Positions 26,436-35,122 of a stretch of DNA of 64,000 bases are shown here, in pieces (the first letter of the stretch is position 1; each line of letters begins with the position of its first letter). This DNA comes from Flavobacterium tibetense (GTDB taxonomy: Bacteria; Bacteroidota; Bacteroidia; Flavobacteriales; Flavobacteriaceae). The stretch is from positions 119,457-183,456 of the forward strand of contig NZ_QLST01000006.1 in assembly GCF_003293845.1 (NCBI RefSeq), given 5' to 3'. The position numbers and the translations under genes are program-made. The notes beneath the pieces were generated by a model. That model ran no database searches, was not told the origin of the DNA, and saw nothing but the letters and a program-made list of their open reading frames with translations.

Positions 26436-26537
26436 ATGGAAAAAAAACATCAATGGAAAAAAAGCTATACTTTGGTCTTGTTAATCAACGCCATTTATAT
26501 TCTTATTTTTTATCTACTAATGGAAATTTACAGCTAA
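26436..26537 (+). CDS. 33-residue single-pass membrane microprotein (putative symporter small subunit)
   Basis: A short frame ATG-TAA encodes 33 residues: a charged N-terminus (MEKKHQWKKS) and one membrane helix of about 20 residues (TLVLLINAIYILIFYLLM), ending EIYS. It ends 1 bp before the ATG of the sodium:solute symporter at 26539, so the two are almost certainly co-translated. Several transporters of this superfamily use a tiny membrane partner. I infer the same here. Real coding is supported by the basic-inside topology, by tight spacing and by the heptad leader ending at this ATG rather than at the symporter's. Confidence 0.75.
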   Translation: MEKKHQWKKSYTLVLLINAIYILIFYLLMEIYS

Positions 26538-26538
26538 T

Positions 26539-28218
26539 ATGGAACATTTAGATTGGATTGTATTAGCAGTAACCTTACTTTTCATAGTAATTTACGGAGC
26601 CATAAAAACAAAAGGAAGTGCCAACGTAAAAGACTACTTACTTGACAACAACGAAACGCCATGGTTCACCGTTGGAGTTTCTGTGATGGCAACACAAGCT
26701 AGTGCTATTACGTTTTTATCTACTCCAGGTCAAGCCTATCACGACGGAATGGGGTTTGTACAGTTTTATTTTGGTTTACCCTTAGCCATGATTGTAATTG
26801 CTTATACTTTTGTTCCCATTTATCATCGATTAAAAGTTTACACGGCTTACGAATATTTAGAACAACGTTTTGATTTAAAAACACGTTCCTTGGCAGCCAT
26901 TTTATTTTTAATCCAACGCGGTTTAGGAACTGGAATTACCATTTATGCACCATCCATTATTCTTTCGGCATTATTAGGTTGGAACTTGACATTCTTGAAT
27001 ATTATCATTGGTGTTTTGGTAATCATTTATACTGTAACTGGTGGTACCAAAGCAGTTAATATGACTCAAAAACAGCAGATGTTTGTGATCATGTCGGGCA
27101 TGTTTATTACCTTTTTTGTTATTTTATCCTATTTGCCAGAAGATTTGAACTTTTCAAATGCCTTACATGTCGCAGGAGCCAATGGTAAAATGGATATTTT
27201 AGATTTTTCCTATAATCCTGAAACACGCTACACGTTTTGGAGTGGAATTACTGGAGGTTTTTTCTTGATGTTAGCTTATTTTGGAACAGACCAATCACAA
27301 GTTGGAAGATATTTATCTGGAAAATCAATCAAGGAAAGTCAAATGGGATTAATCATGAACGGAATTTTGAAAGTTCCCATGCAATTTTTCATCTTATTGA
27401 CTGGTGTAATGGTTTTTGTTTTTTTCCAATTTAATGATACGCCGTTACATTTTAATCCTTCCAATGTAAAAAAGGTAAAAGCTTCAACTGAAAAAGTAGC
27501 ATATGAAGCTATTGAATCACAACTTGCAGAATTAAACAGTGAAAAAAAAGTGGTTAATCAAATTTATATTGAGCAATTGCAACATAATGAATATGACAAT
27601 CCAACTTTAAAAAAACAAATGATTGCCTTAGCGGATAAAGAAAAAGAATTACGAGAAGCTGGCAAAAAAGTAATTGAAAAAGTGAATAAAAATGCAGAAA
27701 CCAATGATAAAGATTACGTTTTTCTCTATTTCATTCTCAATTATTTACCAAAAGGACTTCTTGGTTTGCTTTTAGCGGTAATCATGAGCGCTGCCATGTC
27801 GTCAAGTGCTTCTGGTTTGAATTCATTAGCTGCTACTACCGCTATTGATATTTACAAGAGAAATGTTAGTGTGAAATCAGACAAACATTATGTGTACGCA
27901 ACACAATTCTTCACTCTATTTTGGGGAATTGTCGCTATTATTTTTGCTTGTATGAGTTCATTGTTCGAGAATTTAATTCAATTGGTAAATATTATTGGTT
28001 CTGTTTTTTATGGAACGGTTTTAGGGATTTTCTTAATCGGATTTTATATCAACTACGTCAAAGGAAAAGCGGTTTTCATTGGTGCTTGTATTAGTCAATT
28101 GGCTATTTTTTATATCTATTATTTAGATATTGTTAGTTATTTATGGTTGAATGCCATTGGAGCTGGAATGACCATTGTTTTATCTTTAATACTACAACGC
28201 TATTACAACAAAAACTAA
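26539..28218 (+). CDS. Sodium:solute symporter (SSS family)
   Basis: This 559-residue protein has about 13-14 membrane segments and the SSS opening DWIVLAVTLLFIVIYG. Further family segments are VSVMATQASAITFLSTPG and the signature region MSAAMSSSASGLNSLAATTAIDIYKR, given here as positions about 415-440. It couples sodium entry to uptake of a sugar, vitamin or other solute; the substrate is not predictable. Residues of about 305-390 form an unusual charged, coiled-coil-like cytoplasmic insert (KKVKASTEKVAYEA onward). It is preceded by a 33-residue membrane microprotein 1 bp upstream. Confidence 0.93.
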   Translation: MEHLDWIVLAVTLLFIVIYGAIKTKGSANVKDYLLDNNETPWFTVGVSVMATQASAITFLSTPGQAYHDGMGFVQFYFGLPLAMIVIAYTFVPIYHRLKVYTAYEYLEQRFDLKTRSLAAILFLIQRGLGTGITIYAPSIILSALLGWNLTFLNIIIGVLVIIYTVTGGTKAVNMTQKQQMFVIMSGMFITFFVILSYLPEDLNFSNALHVAGANGKMDILDFSYNPETRYTFWSGITGGFFLMLAYFGTDQSQVGRYLSGKSIKESQMGLIMNGILKVPMQFFILLTGVMVFVFFQFNDTPLHFNPSNVKKVKASTEKVAYEAIESQLAELNSEKKVVNQIYIEQLQHNEYDNPTLKKQMIALADKEKELREAGKKVIEKVNKNAETNDKDYVFLYFILNYLPKGLLGLLLAVIMSAAMSSSASGLNSLAATTAIDIYKRNVSVKSDKHYVYATQFFTLFWGIVAIIFACMSSLFENLIQLVNIIGSVFYGTVLGIFLIGFYINYVKGKAVFIGACISQLAIFYIYYLDIVSYLWLNAIGAGMTIVLSLILQRYYNKN

Positions 28219-28265
28219 GTTGGAATAACCCTAAATTTTTCAATAATTTGAAAAGTAAGTATAAA

Positions 28266-28293
28266 AAAAGTCCCGACAATCATCGGGACTTTT
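28266..28293. terminator. Bidirectional terminator after the symporter
   Basis: Perfect 11-bp stem AAAAGTCCCGA / TCGGGACTTTT with a 6-nt loop, flanked by an A-run and a T-run. It serves the symporter and the convergent DUF2911 gene. Confidence 0.9.
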
Positions 28294-28316
28294 CAATTGA
28301 ATTAATAGTAACTCTT

Positions 28317-29174
28317 TTATTTAGACCATTCAGCAATGCTGTCTTTGTTCATTTTTTCGTAATCTGCATTTCCTGCTTTTACTGATAAAGCCAATGATTC
28401 TTTGGCAGTAGCAATTGCTCCTTTTTTATCACCAGCTCTTGCTTGGATTAACGACTTCATTCTTAAATACCAAAATGGAGTATCTCTTCCTTCTGGAGTC
28501 ATTGAAACTGCTTTGTTAATCCAGGTTAAAGCTTTTGCAATATCATTGTTAGATTGGTAGTAAAACTGAGCTGCCGCAAAATAATCAGAGGCAGTTGGTC
28601 CAGCTAATGCTTTTTCAATACTTGCCATTGCCGCAGCATTTGTTGGTACAGAAAATGGAATAGAAACATTAGTTCTTTCCCAAGCAATATCTAAAGTTCC
28701 TGATTCGTTAGTTAAATTGTTTAATGCAATAGTAAACGACTCAACAGATTTGCTTAAAGTTTCTGGTTTAACTGTTAATTTTAACGCTACTTTACTATCA
28801 TCCCATTTTTCTGGTAATCCCCAATTGTTGGTATCTGAATAGAAATATACGTCCCAATTATCCGCTTTTGGAGTTGTGAAAATTGCATATTTTCCTTTTT
28901 TCAAAACTTTACCATCAATTGTAACATCATCGCTAAAAGAAACCGTAGAGTTTCCATTAGCACCTGTTCTCCAGTTTTTTCCGTATGGAACTAAATCGCC
29001 ATAAACCGTTCTTCCTTTAGCACTTGGACGATAATATTCCAATTGTACAGTTGTTAATCCAACAACTTGCTCTACTTTAGTTAATGGACTTGATTGAGGC
29101 GTTTTTACTTGAGCATCTACTCCAATAGTAGTCGCAACAAATAATGCAGTAATAAATAATTTTTTCATTTTCAT
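28317..29174 (-). CDS. DUF2911 domain protein with C-terminal TPR-like helices, secreted
   Basis: This 285-residue protein has a signal peptide ending in GVDAQ. The DUF2911 core follows (VEQVVGLTTVQLEYYRPSAKGR, given here only as the region near residues 33-55, and GDLVPYGKNWRTGANGN). Residues from about 195 to the end form helical pairs resembling one or two TPR units (AAQFYYQSNNDIAKALTW). The family is widespread in Bacteroidota and is thought to be periplasmic. No enzymatic role is established that I know of. Confidence 0.85.
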   Translation of the reverse strand: MKMKKLFITALFVATTIGVDAQVKTPQSSPLTKVEQVVGLTTVQLEYYRPSAKGRTVYGDLVPYGKNWRTGANGNSTVSFSDDVTIDGKVLKKGKYAIFTTPKADNWDVYFYSDTNNWGLPEKWDDSKVALKLTVKPETLSKSVESFTIALNNLTNESGTLDIAWERTNVSIPFSVPTNAAAMASIEKALAGPTASDYFAAAQFYYQSNNDIAKALTWINKAVSMTPEGRDTPFWYLRMKSLIQARAGDKKGAIATAKESLALSVKAGNADYEKMNKDSIAEWSK

Positions 29175-29284
29175 TAAAATTAGTTTTTTACGAATTTAGA
29201 AAAAAGCTTTCAAACTAATGTTAAGCATATCCTAAATTTACATTTATTTTGTTTAATAAATTTCATTTTTTGTTAAACAATAAT

Positions 29285-29292
29285 TATCTTTA
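29285..29292 (+). promoter_or_regulatory. Candidate -7 box of the photolyase-associated operon
   Basis: TATCTTTA differs from TAnnTTTG at the last base and ends 14 nt before the SRPBCC ATG. Upstream DNA is T-rich with several TTG triplets. Confidence 0.35.
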
Positions 29293-29306
29293 CAAAAAAA
29301 TTGACC

Positions 29307-29771
29307 ATGAAAATTTATCGATTACACACCAAACAAAATTTACCAATAACTTTAGACCAAGCTTGGGAACTATTGTCAGACCCAAAAAATCTACAAAAAA
29401 TCACACCTGAATATATGGGATTTAAAATTCTATCCGGAGCTGATAGACCAATGTATCCAGGCCAAATCATTCAATATATTGTTACTCCAGTTTTAAACAT
29501 TCCAACCAAATGGGTTACAGAAATCACTCATGTGGTTGATAAACAATATTTTGTAGATGAGCAACGTTTTGGGCCTTATGCTTTATGGCACCACAAACAT
29601 TTCATCAAAGAAATTCCAGGCGGCGTGGAAATGGAAGACATCGTGGATTATAAAGTTCCAATGGGAATCTTAGGACAATTGGTTCATCCAATATTAGTAA
29701 AACCAAAATTGAACGAAATTTTTGAATACAGAAGAAAAAAATTAATTGAAATGTTCGGAGAATTCGCGTAG
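29307..29771 (+). CDS. SRPBCC-family ligand-binding protein
   Basis: I start at the ATG at 29307, two codons inside the frame that opens with TTG. This 154-residue protein has the START/SRPBCC helix-grip features: PITLDQAWELLSDPKNLQKIT near the N-terminus and a C-terminal long helix. The group binds hydrophobic ligands. Close relatives sit beside photolyase genes in many bacteria (recalled, not searched). It is the first gene of a run with SDR, photolyase and a second photolyase-family gene. A near-consensus -7 box TATCTTTA lies at 29285-29292, so the promoter of the whole cluster is probably here. Confidence 0.85.
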   Translation: MKIYRLHTKQNLPITLDQAWELLSDPKNLQKITPEYMGFKILSGADRPMYPGQIIQYIVTPVLNIPTKWVTEITHVVDKQYFVDEQRFGPYALWHHKHFIKEIPGGVEMEDIVDYKVPMGILGQLVHPILVKPKLNEIFEYRRKKLIEMFGEFA

Positions 29772-29811
29772 AAACACGATTTATCGCGTCTCAAATTAAA
29801 TAAAATGATTT

Positions 29812-30510
29812 ATGAAAAACATACTATTAATTGGCGGTTCCTACGGAATTGGATTAGCCATAGCAAAAGAATTACAATTTGAAAATAATGTTTTCATTGC
29901 CTCAAGAAGTAACGAAAACTTAGCTGATGTAAAAGCAACTTATATTTCATTTGATGCTACAACTGACACAATCGATACTTCTTTACTACCAACAGTTATT
30001 GATGGTTTAGTTTATTGTCCAGGAAGTATCAACTTAAGACCATTTAAAGGCATAAAACCAGAAGCTTTTGAAACGGATTTACAAATTAATTTCATAAGTT
30101 TGGTGAAAGTAATTCAATCGGTTTTACCTAATTTATTAGCAGCTGAACAAGCAAGTATTGTGACATTTAGTAGTGTTGCCGCTTCAATGGGTATGCCGTT
30201 TCATACAAGCGTTTCCGCCTCGAAAGGTGCAATTGAAGGTTTTGCCAAAGCACTAGCAGCAGAATACGCACCAAAAATAAGAGTCAATGTGATTGCGCCA
30301 TCATTAACCGATACGCCATTAGCTGATAAATTCTTGAATAACGAAACCAAGCAGGAAAAATCAGCTGAACGTCATCCGTTAAAACGATTTGGAAAACCAG
30401 AAGACAGCGCGCAGATGGCAACGTTTTTATTAAGCGATAAAAGCAGCTGGATTTCAGGACAAATTTTCCACGTTGATGGCGGAATGTCAACATTATTAGT
30501 AAATGGATAG
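29812..30510 (+). CDS. SDR-family oxidoreductase lacking the catalytic tyrosine
   Basis: This 232-residue short-chain dehydrogenase has the cofactor motif GGSYGIG at residues 8-14, the strand motif FSSVAAS around 119-125 supplying serine, and the C-terminal HVDGGMS. Where SDRs have YxxxK, this protein reads VSASK, so Val134 replaces the catalytic Tyr while Lys138 is kept. It may act on another principle or bind ligands only. It lies 40 bp after the SRPBCC gene and before the photolyase, so it likely shares their transcript. Confidence 0.88.
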   Translation: MKNILLIGGSYGIGLAIAKELQFENNVFIASRSNENLADVKATYISFDATTDTIDTSLLPTVIDGLVYCPGSINLRPFKGIKPEAFETDLQINFISLVKVIQSVLPNLLAAEQASIVTFSSVAASMGMPFHTSVSASKGAIEGFAKALAAEYAPKIRVNVIAPSLTDTPLADKFLNNETKQEKSAERHPLKRFGKPEDSAQMATFLLSDKSSWISGQIFHVDGGMSTLLVNG

Positions 30511-30540
30511 CAAGTGCAAGTGCAAGTTCAAAAATCGAAC

Positions 30541-30589
30541 TTGAAACCTGAAACTTGAAACAATAAACCACAAACTATTAACAACAAAC
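30541..30589 (+). repeat. Period-7 array in the photolyase leader
   Basis: Seven units in register, each ending in AAC: TTGAAAC, CTGAAAC, TTGAAAC, AATAAAC, CACAAAC, TATTAAC, AACAAAC. Five nt (AGATC) separate it from the ATG. A separate 6-nt repeat (CAAGTG-like) precedes it at 30511-30528. Confidence 0.9.
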
Positions 30590-30594
30590 AGATC

Positions 30595-31881
30595 ATGAAC
30601 ATCTTTTGGTTTAGACGCGATTTAAGAATAGACGATAATATTGGATTTTTTCATGCTTTAAATAGCAATGAAGTGGTTTTACCAATTTTTATTTTTGATG
30701 AAGATATTCTATCACAATTACCAAAAAACGATGCTCGAGTTACGTTTATTCACGAACAATTGGAGAAAATCCAATCGGAATTGAATAAAATTGGAAAATC
30801 ATTAGCGGTTTTTCATGGTAAACCATTTGATATCTTCCAAAAATTAATTGCTGAAAATAAAATTACTTCTGTTTTTACCAATCACGATTATGAACCTTAC
30901 GCTCGCAAACGTGATAAAGAAATGAATCAATTGTTTGTTTCCAATAGAATTTCGTTCTTAACTTCCAAAGATCAAGTGATTTTTGAAAAAAGCGAAGTAG
31001 TTAAAGACGATGGAAGTCCGTATGTAGTGTATACGCCTTATTCGAAAAAATGGAAAGAAAATTTTAAGAAAATAAAGTTGGTTCACTATCCATCGGAAGA
31101 AAAATTGGATAACATTGTGAAGCACTCCTACCCTTTTTTATCGTTGACCGACATTGGTTTTGAAAAATCAGAAATCAAAGTTACGCCTTATGATATTTCT
31201 GAAACTTTAATACAAAATTACGAAGCAACTAGAAATTTTCCAGCTTTAAACAAAACTTCCTATTTGGGAATTTACCTAAGATTTGGAGCTGTTTCCATAA
31301 GAAAAATGATTGCAAAAGCCATTGCTGAAAAGAACGAAACTTTTTGGAATGAATTAATATGGCGCGAATTCTTTATGCAAATTTTATGGCATTTTCCACA
31401 TACTAAAAACGCAAGTTTCCGTCCAAAATACGATGCTATAGCTTGGGAAAACAATGAGGAATTGTTTCAAAAATGGTGTCAAGGAAAAACAGGTTATCCT
31501 TTTGTTGATGCCGGAATGCGTGAACTAAACAAAACGGGGCACATGCGCAATCGCGTTCGTATGATTGTAGCGAGTTTCTTGTGTAAACATTTATTAATTG
31601 ATTGGCGCTGGGGTGAAGCTTATTTTGCTCAAAATCTATTGGATTACGAAATGGCGAGTAACGTTGGAAATTGGCAATGGGCTGCAGGCTCTGGAGTGGA
31701 TGCTGCACCGTATTTCCGAATTTTCAACCCAACAGAACAGATTAAAAAATTCGATAAAGACTTAAAATACATCAAAAAATGGATTCCTGAATTGGAAACC
31801 CAATATTACCCAAAACCCATAGTAGACCACAAAGAAGCTCGAGAAAAATGCCTAAAAGTCTACAAAGAAGCAGTTGGTTAA
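30595..31881 (+). CDS. phrB: Deoxyribodipyrimidine photolyase (class I CPD-type)
   Basis: This 428-residue flavoprotein has an N-terminal antenna-binding Rossmann domain (FWFRRDLRIDDN) and a C-terminal FAD-binding helical domain. Compared with the E. coli enzyme it keeps the electron-transfer tryptophans (Trp284, Trp337 in LIDWRW, Trp360), the substrate Trp362 (GNWQW), and the Asn near FAD N5 (Asn356). The WREFFMQ segment is also intact. It should repair cyclobutane pyrimidine dimers using blue light. It lies in a likely light-related operon with SRPBCC, SDR and a divergent paralogue. Confidence 0.94.
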   Translation: MNIFWFRRDLRIDDNIGFFHALNSNEVVLPIFIFDEDILSQLPKNDARVTFIHEQLEKIQSELNKIGKSLAVFHGKPFDIFQKLIAENKITSVFTNHDYEPYARKRDKEMNQLFVSNRISFLTSKDQVIFEKSEVVKDDGSPYVVYTPYSKKWKENFKKIKLVHYPSEEKLDNIVKHSYPFLSLTDIGFEKSEIKVTPYDISETLIQNYEATRNFPALNKTSYLGIYLRFGAVSIRKMIAKAIAEKNETFWNELIWREFFMQILWHFPHTKNASFRPKYDAIAWENNEELFQKWCQGKTGYPFVDAGMRELNKTGHMRNRVRMIVASFLCKHLLIDWRWGEAYFAQNLLDYEMASNVGNWQWAAGSGVDAAPYFRIFNPTEQIKKFDKDLKYIKKWIPELETQYYPKPIVDHKEAREKCLKVYKEAVG

Positions 31882-31904
31882 TTAATTTACAGTTAGTTTA
31901 AAAC

Positions 31905-31939
31905 AATAAACTACTAACAATAAACCACAAACCTATTAA
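31905..31939 (+). repeat. Period-7 array before the divergent photolyase-family gene
   Basis: Five units in register: AATAAAC, TACTAAC, AATAAAC, CACAAAC, CTATTAA. It ends 1 nt before the ATG at 31941. Two unit types are shared with the photolyase leader and the pyrB leader. Confidence 0.88.
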
Positions 31940-31940
31940 A

Positions 31941-33401
31941 ATGAAAATCGTTTGGTTCAAAAGAGATTTGCGTTTGCATGACCATGAAGCCTTACATGAA
32001 GCCTTATCGACTTCTGGGAAGACGTTATTGCTTTACATTTTCGAGCCGTCATTGATGAAAGATTGTCATTACAGCCAACGCCATTTCGATTTTATCAAGC
32101 AATCATTGGAAGCATTACAAAAACAACTTTTACCTTTTCATACCCAAATTCTAATTGTTCAAGGAGAAGCTGTTGCTATATTTGAAAAACTTACCCAATT
32201 GATTTCAATTAGAGCTGTATATTCTCATCAAGAAACGGGAATCAAACTGACTTATGACAGAGATTTAGCCGTTGCAGAATTTCTAAAAAATAAAGGAATT
32301 CATTGGAACGAATACATTACCAATGGTGTTATTCGAGGAATAAAAAACAGAAAAACTTGGAAAGAAGATTGGTACGATTTTATGGATAAAGATTGCCTTC
32401 CGTTTCAACCCACGCCAAGAAGTTTTATCAAATATATTGAAATTGAAGAATTGGAAAATCATTTTGATATTCCTTCAATTAAAACAGTTCACAACCCAAA
32501 TTTTCAAAAAGGTGGCGTTCCAACTGCTTTGCGCTATATGAATTCGTTTTTTGAAGAACGTGTTCAAAATTATAGTAATCATATTTCAAAACCAGAATTA
32601 GCTAGAAAAGGTTGTAGTCGTTTATCGCCCTACATTGCTTGGGGGAATTTATCGATTCGTCAAGTGTATACCAGAGCTTGGGAATTTCACCAACAAGGAA
32701 AATTCAAACGTCAGATTTCTAATTTTGCTTCACGTTTGCGTTGGCAAGCACATTTCATTCAAAAGTTTGAAATGGAAAGCACTATGGAATTTATTGCCGT
32801 AAATAAAGGTTATCGTAATTTAAACCAAAGAGTCAACGAAAAATATCATAAAGCTTGGATAACAGGAAACACGGGCGTTCCATTGGTAGATGCTTGTATG
32901 CGTTGTTTGAATACTACAGGTTATTTGAATTTTAGAATGCGAGCTTTAGTAGTTTCGTTTTATACGCATCATTTGTTTCAGCCTTGGCAAAATTGTAGTC
33001 CGCATTTGGCCCAACAATTCTTAGATTTTGAACCAGGAATTCATTATCCTCAAATTCAAATGCAAGCTGGAGTAACTGGAATTAATACATTACGAGTTTA
33101 TAATCCAGTTAAAAATTCATACGAACATGACGAAGACGGCACTTTTATCAAAAAATGGATTCCAGAATTGGTTAATATTCCAACAGAATTCATTCATGAA
33201 CCTTGGAAATTAACTCCAATAGAATCCATGTTGTATGGCTTCGAATTGGGAAGAGATTATCCGTTTCCTATTGTAAATTTGGAAGAAGCAAGAAAGTTTT
33301 CCAGTGAATTCTTTTGGTCCATGCGAAAAAATGATGCTGTTAGAAAAGATAGCAAACGTATTTTAGACAAACATACGTTTCAAGATGAACCAAGAGATTA
33401 A
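31941..33401 (+). CDS. Divergent photolyase/cryptochrome-family flavoprotein, probably not a repair enzyme
   Basis: This 486-residue protein has the photolyase fold: an N-terminal [17 protein letters not shown] domain and an FAD-binding domain. Key positions differ from E. coli photolyase by my hand alignment. The proximal Trp382 is Ile372 and the substrate Trp384 is Met374 (PQIQMQAG instead of GNWQWAAG). Trp306 has no equivalent Trp, Glu274 is Arg, and the FAD-facing Asn378 is His368. The middle Trp is kept (Trp349). The change suggests a photoreceptor or another flavin function. It is the last gene of the SRPBCC-SDR-photolyase run, and its stop overlaps the stop of the convergent HAD gene. 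Confidence 0.88.
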   Translation: MKIVWFKRDLRLHDHEALHEALSTSGKTLLLYIFEPSLMKDCHYSQRHFDFIKQSLEALQKQLLPFHTQILIVQGEAVAIFEKLTQLISIRAVYSHQETGIKLTYDRDLAVAEFLKNKGIHWNEYITNGVIRGIKNRKTWKEDWYDFMDKDCLPFQPTPRSFIKYIEIEELENHFDIPSIKTVHNPNFQKGGVPTALRYMNSFFEERVQNYSNHISKPELARKGCSRLSPYIAWGNLSIRQVYTRAWEFHQQGKFKRQISNFASRLRWQAHFIQKFEMESTMEFIAVNKGYRNLNQRVNEKYHKAWITGNTGVPLVDACMRCLNTTGYLNFRMRALVVSFYTHHLFQPWQNCSPHLAQQFLDFEPGIHYPQIQMQAGVTGINTLRVYNPVKNSYEHDEDGTFIKKWIPELVNIPTEFIHEPWKLTPIESMLYGFELGRDYPFPIVNLEEARKFSSEFFWSMRKNDAVRKDSKRILDKHTFQDEPRD

Positions 33402-34054
33402 ACCAAACTTTTTACTCTATTGAAATTCAATTCATTGAAATGTTGGATAATCAAATCTGCTTTTGACAAATCTTGGTTTTTGGAATGAAAACTATCGTAA
33501 CCAACACAGAAAATTCCGGCTCCAACCGCGGCTTCAATTCCATTTGTGCTGTCTTCAATTACGATGCAATTTTCTTTGGGAGCCAATGACAAACTCGCAG
33601 CATGTTCAAAAATTGCAGGATGCGGTTTCGACTTTGGGAAATCTTCGCCTGAAACTTTATGTGTGAAATAGGAATGCAAATCAAATCGGTTGAAAATACG
33701 CTCAATCGTACCATTTGAAGCTGAAGAAGCTAAAATTAGTTGCATTCCATTGGCATATAAATCTTGAATCAATTCAAAAACGCCTTCTACTAAATACAAA
33801 TCAGGTTTTACATCAAAAGCTTCGTTAAACAAATGACGTTTTCTCAGAATTAAATCTTCTACATCATGAGGCAAATCGAATTGCACTTTTAGTTTTTGAA
33901 AAATGTTTCTAGTAGAGTTTCCAGTAAAACTCGTATACATCTCTTCTGTTACTAGAATTCCAAGTTCGTTAAAATGTTGGTAATAAGCGAATTTGTGAAC
34001 GGGTTCTGTATCCACAATTACGCCATCCATATCAAAAATTACGGTTTGAATCAT
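33398..34054 (-). CDS. HAD-superfamily hydrolase, beta-phosphoglucomutase/phosphatase type
   Basis: This 218-residue HAD protein has motif [12 protein letters not shown], a helical C1 cap, motif II ILASSAS, a Lys in [11 protein letters not shown], and motif [14 protein letters not shown]. These features match the PGMB/YcjU-like subfamily, which acts on sugar phosphates or as a general phosphatase. The substrate is not predictable. Its stop codon overlaps by 3 bases the stop of the convergent photolyase-like gene. Confidence 0.9.
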   Translation of the reverse strand: MIQTVIFDMDGVIVDTEPVHKFAYYQHFNELGILVTEEMYTSFTGNSTRNIFQKLKVQFDLPHDVEDLILRKRHLFNEAFDVKPDLYLVEGVFELIQDLYANGMQLILASSASNGTIERIFNRFDLHSYFTHKVSGEDFPKSKPHPAIFEHAASLSLAPKENCIVIEDSTNGIEAAVGAGIFCVGYDSFHSKNQDLSKADLIIQHFNELNFNRVKSLV

Positions 34055-34143
34055 TCGATTAATTTTGAAGTAAAAGTAATATAAAAATCGAAATTAAACC
34101 TTTTTGATTATCTTTAGTCATAGAAGAACAAAGAAAAAAATAA

Positions 34144-34686
34144 GTGCAAGACGAAAAGGTATTCATTGACCAACTTTTACATCCTAAAACTCAACATGAG
34201 GCGTTTAGGGAGTTGTTGCAATTGTACCAAAAACCATTGTATAATCACATTCGAAATATTGTACTAAATCATGATGATACAGATGATGTTTTGCAAAACA
34301 CCTTTATAAAAGTTTTTCAAAACATTAAAAATTTTAAAGGAGAAAGTAAACTGTTTTCCTGGATGTATCGCATTGCAACCAATGAAGCGCTTTCGTTTTT
34401 ACAACAAAAAGCTAAAAAACAAGGTATTTCTAATGTTGAAGCGCAACAAAAAGCATTGAATAAACTAGAAAGTGATGTTTTTTTTGATGGTGATGAAATT
34501 CAGTTGAAATTACAAAAAGCCATTGCTACTTTGCCCGAAAAACAACAATTGGTATTCAAAATGAAATATTTCGAAGAATTAAAATATGAAGAAATTTCGG
34601 AAATTGTTGATACCTCTGTTGGTGCTTTGAAAGCAAGTTATCATTTAGCCGTTAAAAAAATTGAAGAATATTTAAAGGTAAATTAA
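34144..34686 (+). CDS. ECF-type RNA polymerase sigma factor
   Basis: This 180-residue protein has sigma region 2 (DVLQNTFIKVFQNIKNFKGESKLFSWMYRIATNEAL, about residues 50-85, quoted here in part only as DVLQNTFIKVF) and region 4 helix-turn-helix (LKYEEISEIVDTSVGALKAS). The frame starts with GTG at 34144. No in-frame ATG precedes region 2 in a suitable place. A near-consensus -7 box TATCTTTA lies at 34109-34116. It heads a three-gene unit with a membrane anti-sigma-like protein and a small periplasmic protein. Confidence 0.93.
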   Translation: MQDEKVFIDQLLHPKTQHEAFRELLQLYQKPLYNHIRNIVLNHDDTDDVLQNTFIKVFQNIKNFKGESKLFSWMYRIATNEALSFLQQKAKKQGISNVEAQQKALNKLESDVFFDGDEIQLKLQKAIATLPEKQQLVFKMKYFEELKYEEISEIVDTSVGALKASYHLAVKKIEEYLKVN

Positions 34687-34716
34687 ACCATTTATAAAAA
34701 ATTAGGTCTTAAGAGT

Positions 34717-35115
34717 ATGAAAGAGTTTAACTTAGATAAAGAACCCAAAATTGCAACAGGTTTCAAAACGCCAGAAGATTACTTTGAAAGTTTTGAAGCT
34801 AGGATGTTGGCACAATTACCTAAAGAGGAATCCAAAGTAATTGCATTCCCAGTTAGAAAATTATATATAGTTAGTGCTATTGCTGCCGTTATTTTGGCTT
34901 TTATTGCAATTCCTTTTTATTTTAATTCCAATACTACGTTGGAACCTATTAGCGTTGAATCGTATTTAAGTTATCAATTAACTACAGAAGACATTATTGA
35001 AAAACTGACACCAGAAGATATCGTTGCTTTTGAAAATACATTAGCACTTTCCAATGATGGCATGGAAGAATATTTATCAGAAACCCAAAATTTAGATTTT
35101 TACTTAAACGAATAA
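34717..35115 (+). CDS. Single-pass membrane protein, putative anti-sigma factor
   Basis: This 132-residue protein has a cytoplasmic N-terminus of about 45 residues, one membrane helix (about residues 49-68, VSAIAAVILAFIAIPFYF) and an acidic extracytoplasmic tail. Lying 30 bp after an ECF sigma gene with this topology, it is most likely the cognate anti-sigma, although I see no zinc-binding HxxxCxxC motif, so sequestration would use another interface. It lies 7 bp before the Spy-like gene. Confidence 0.7.
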   Translation: MKEFNLDKEPKIATGFKTPEDYFESFEARMLAQLPKEESKVIAFPVRKLYIVSAIAAVILAFIAIPFYFNSNTTLEPISVESYLSYQLTTEDIIEKLTPEDIVAFENTLALSNDGMEEYLSETQNLDFYLNE

Positions 35116-35122
35116 AAATAAG

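Noticed and set aside
31272..31708. Antisense frames within the photolyase gene
   Set aside because: They overlap invariant photolyase motifs on the other strand and show no independent start signals.
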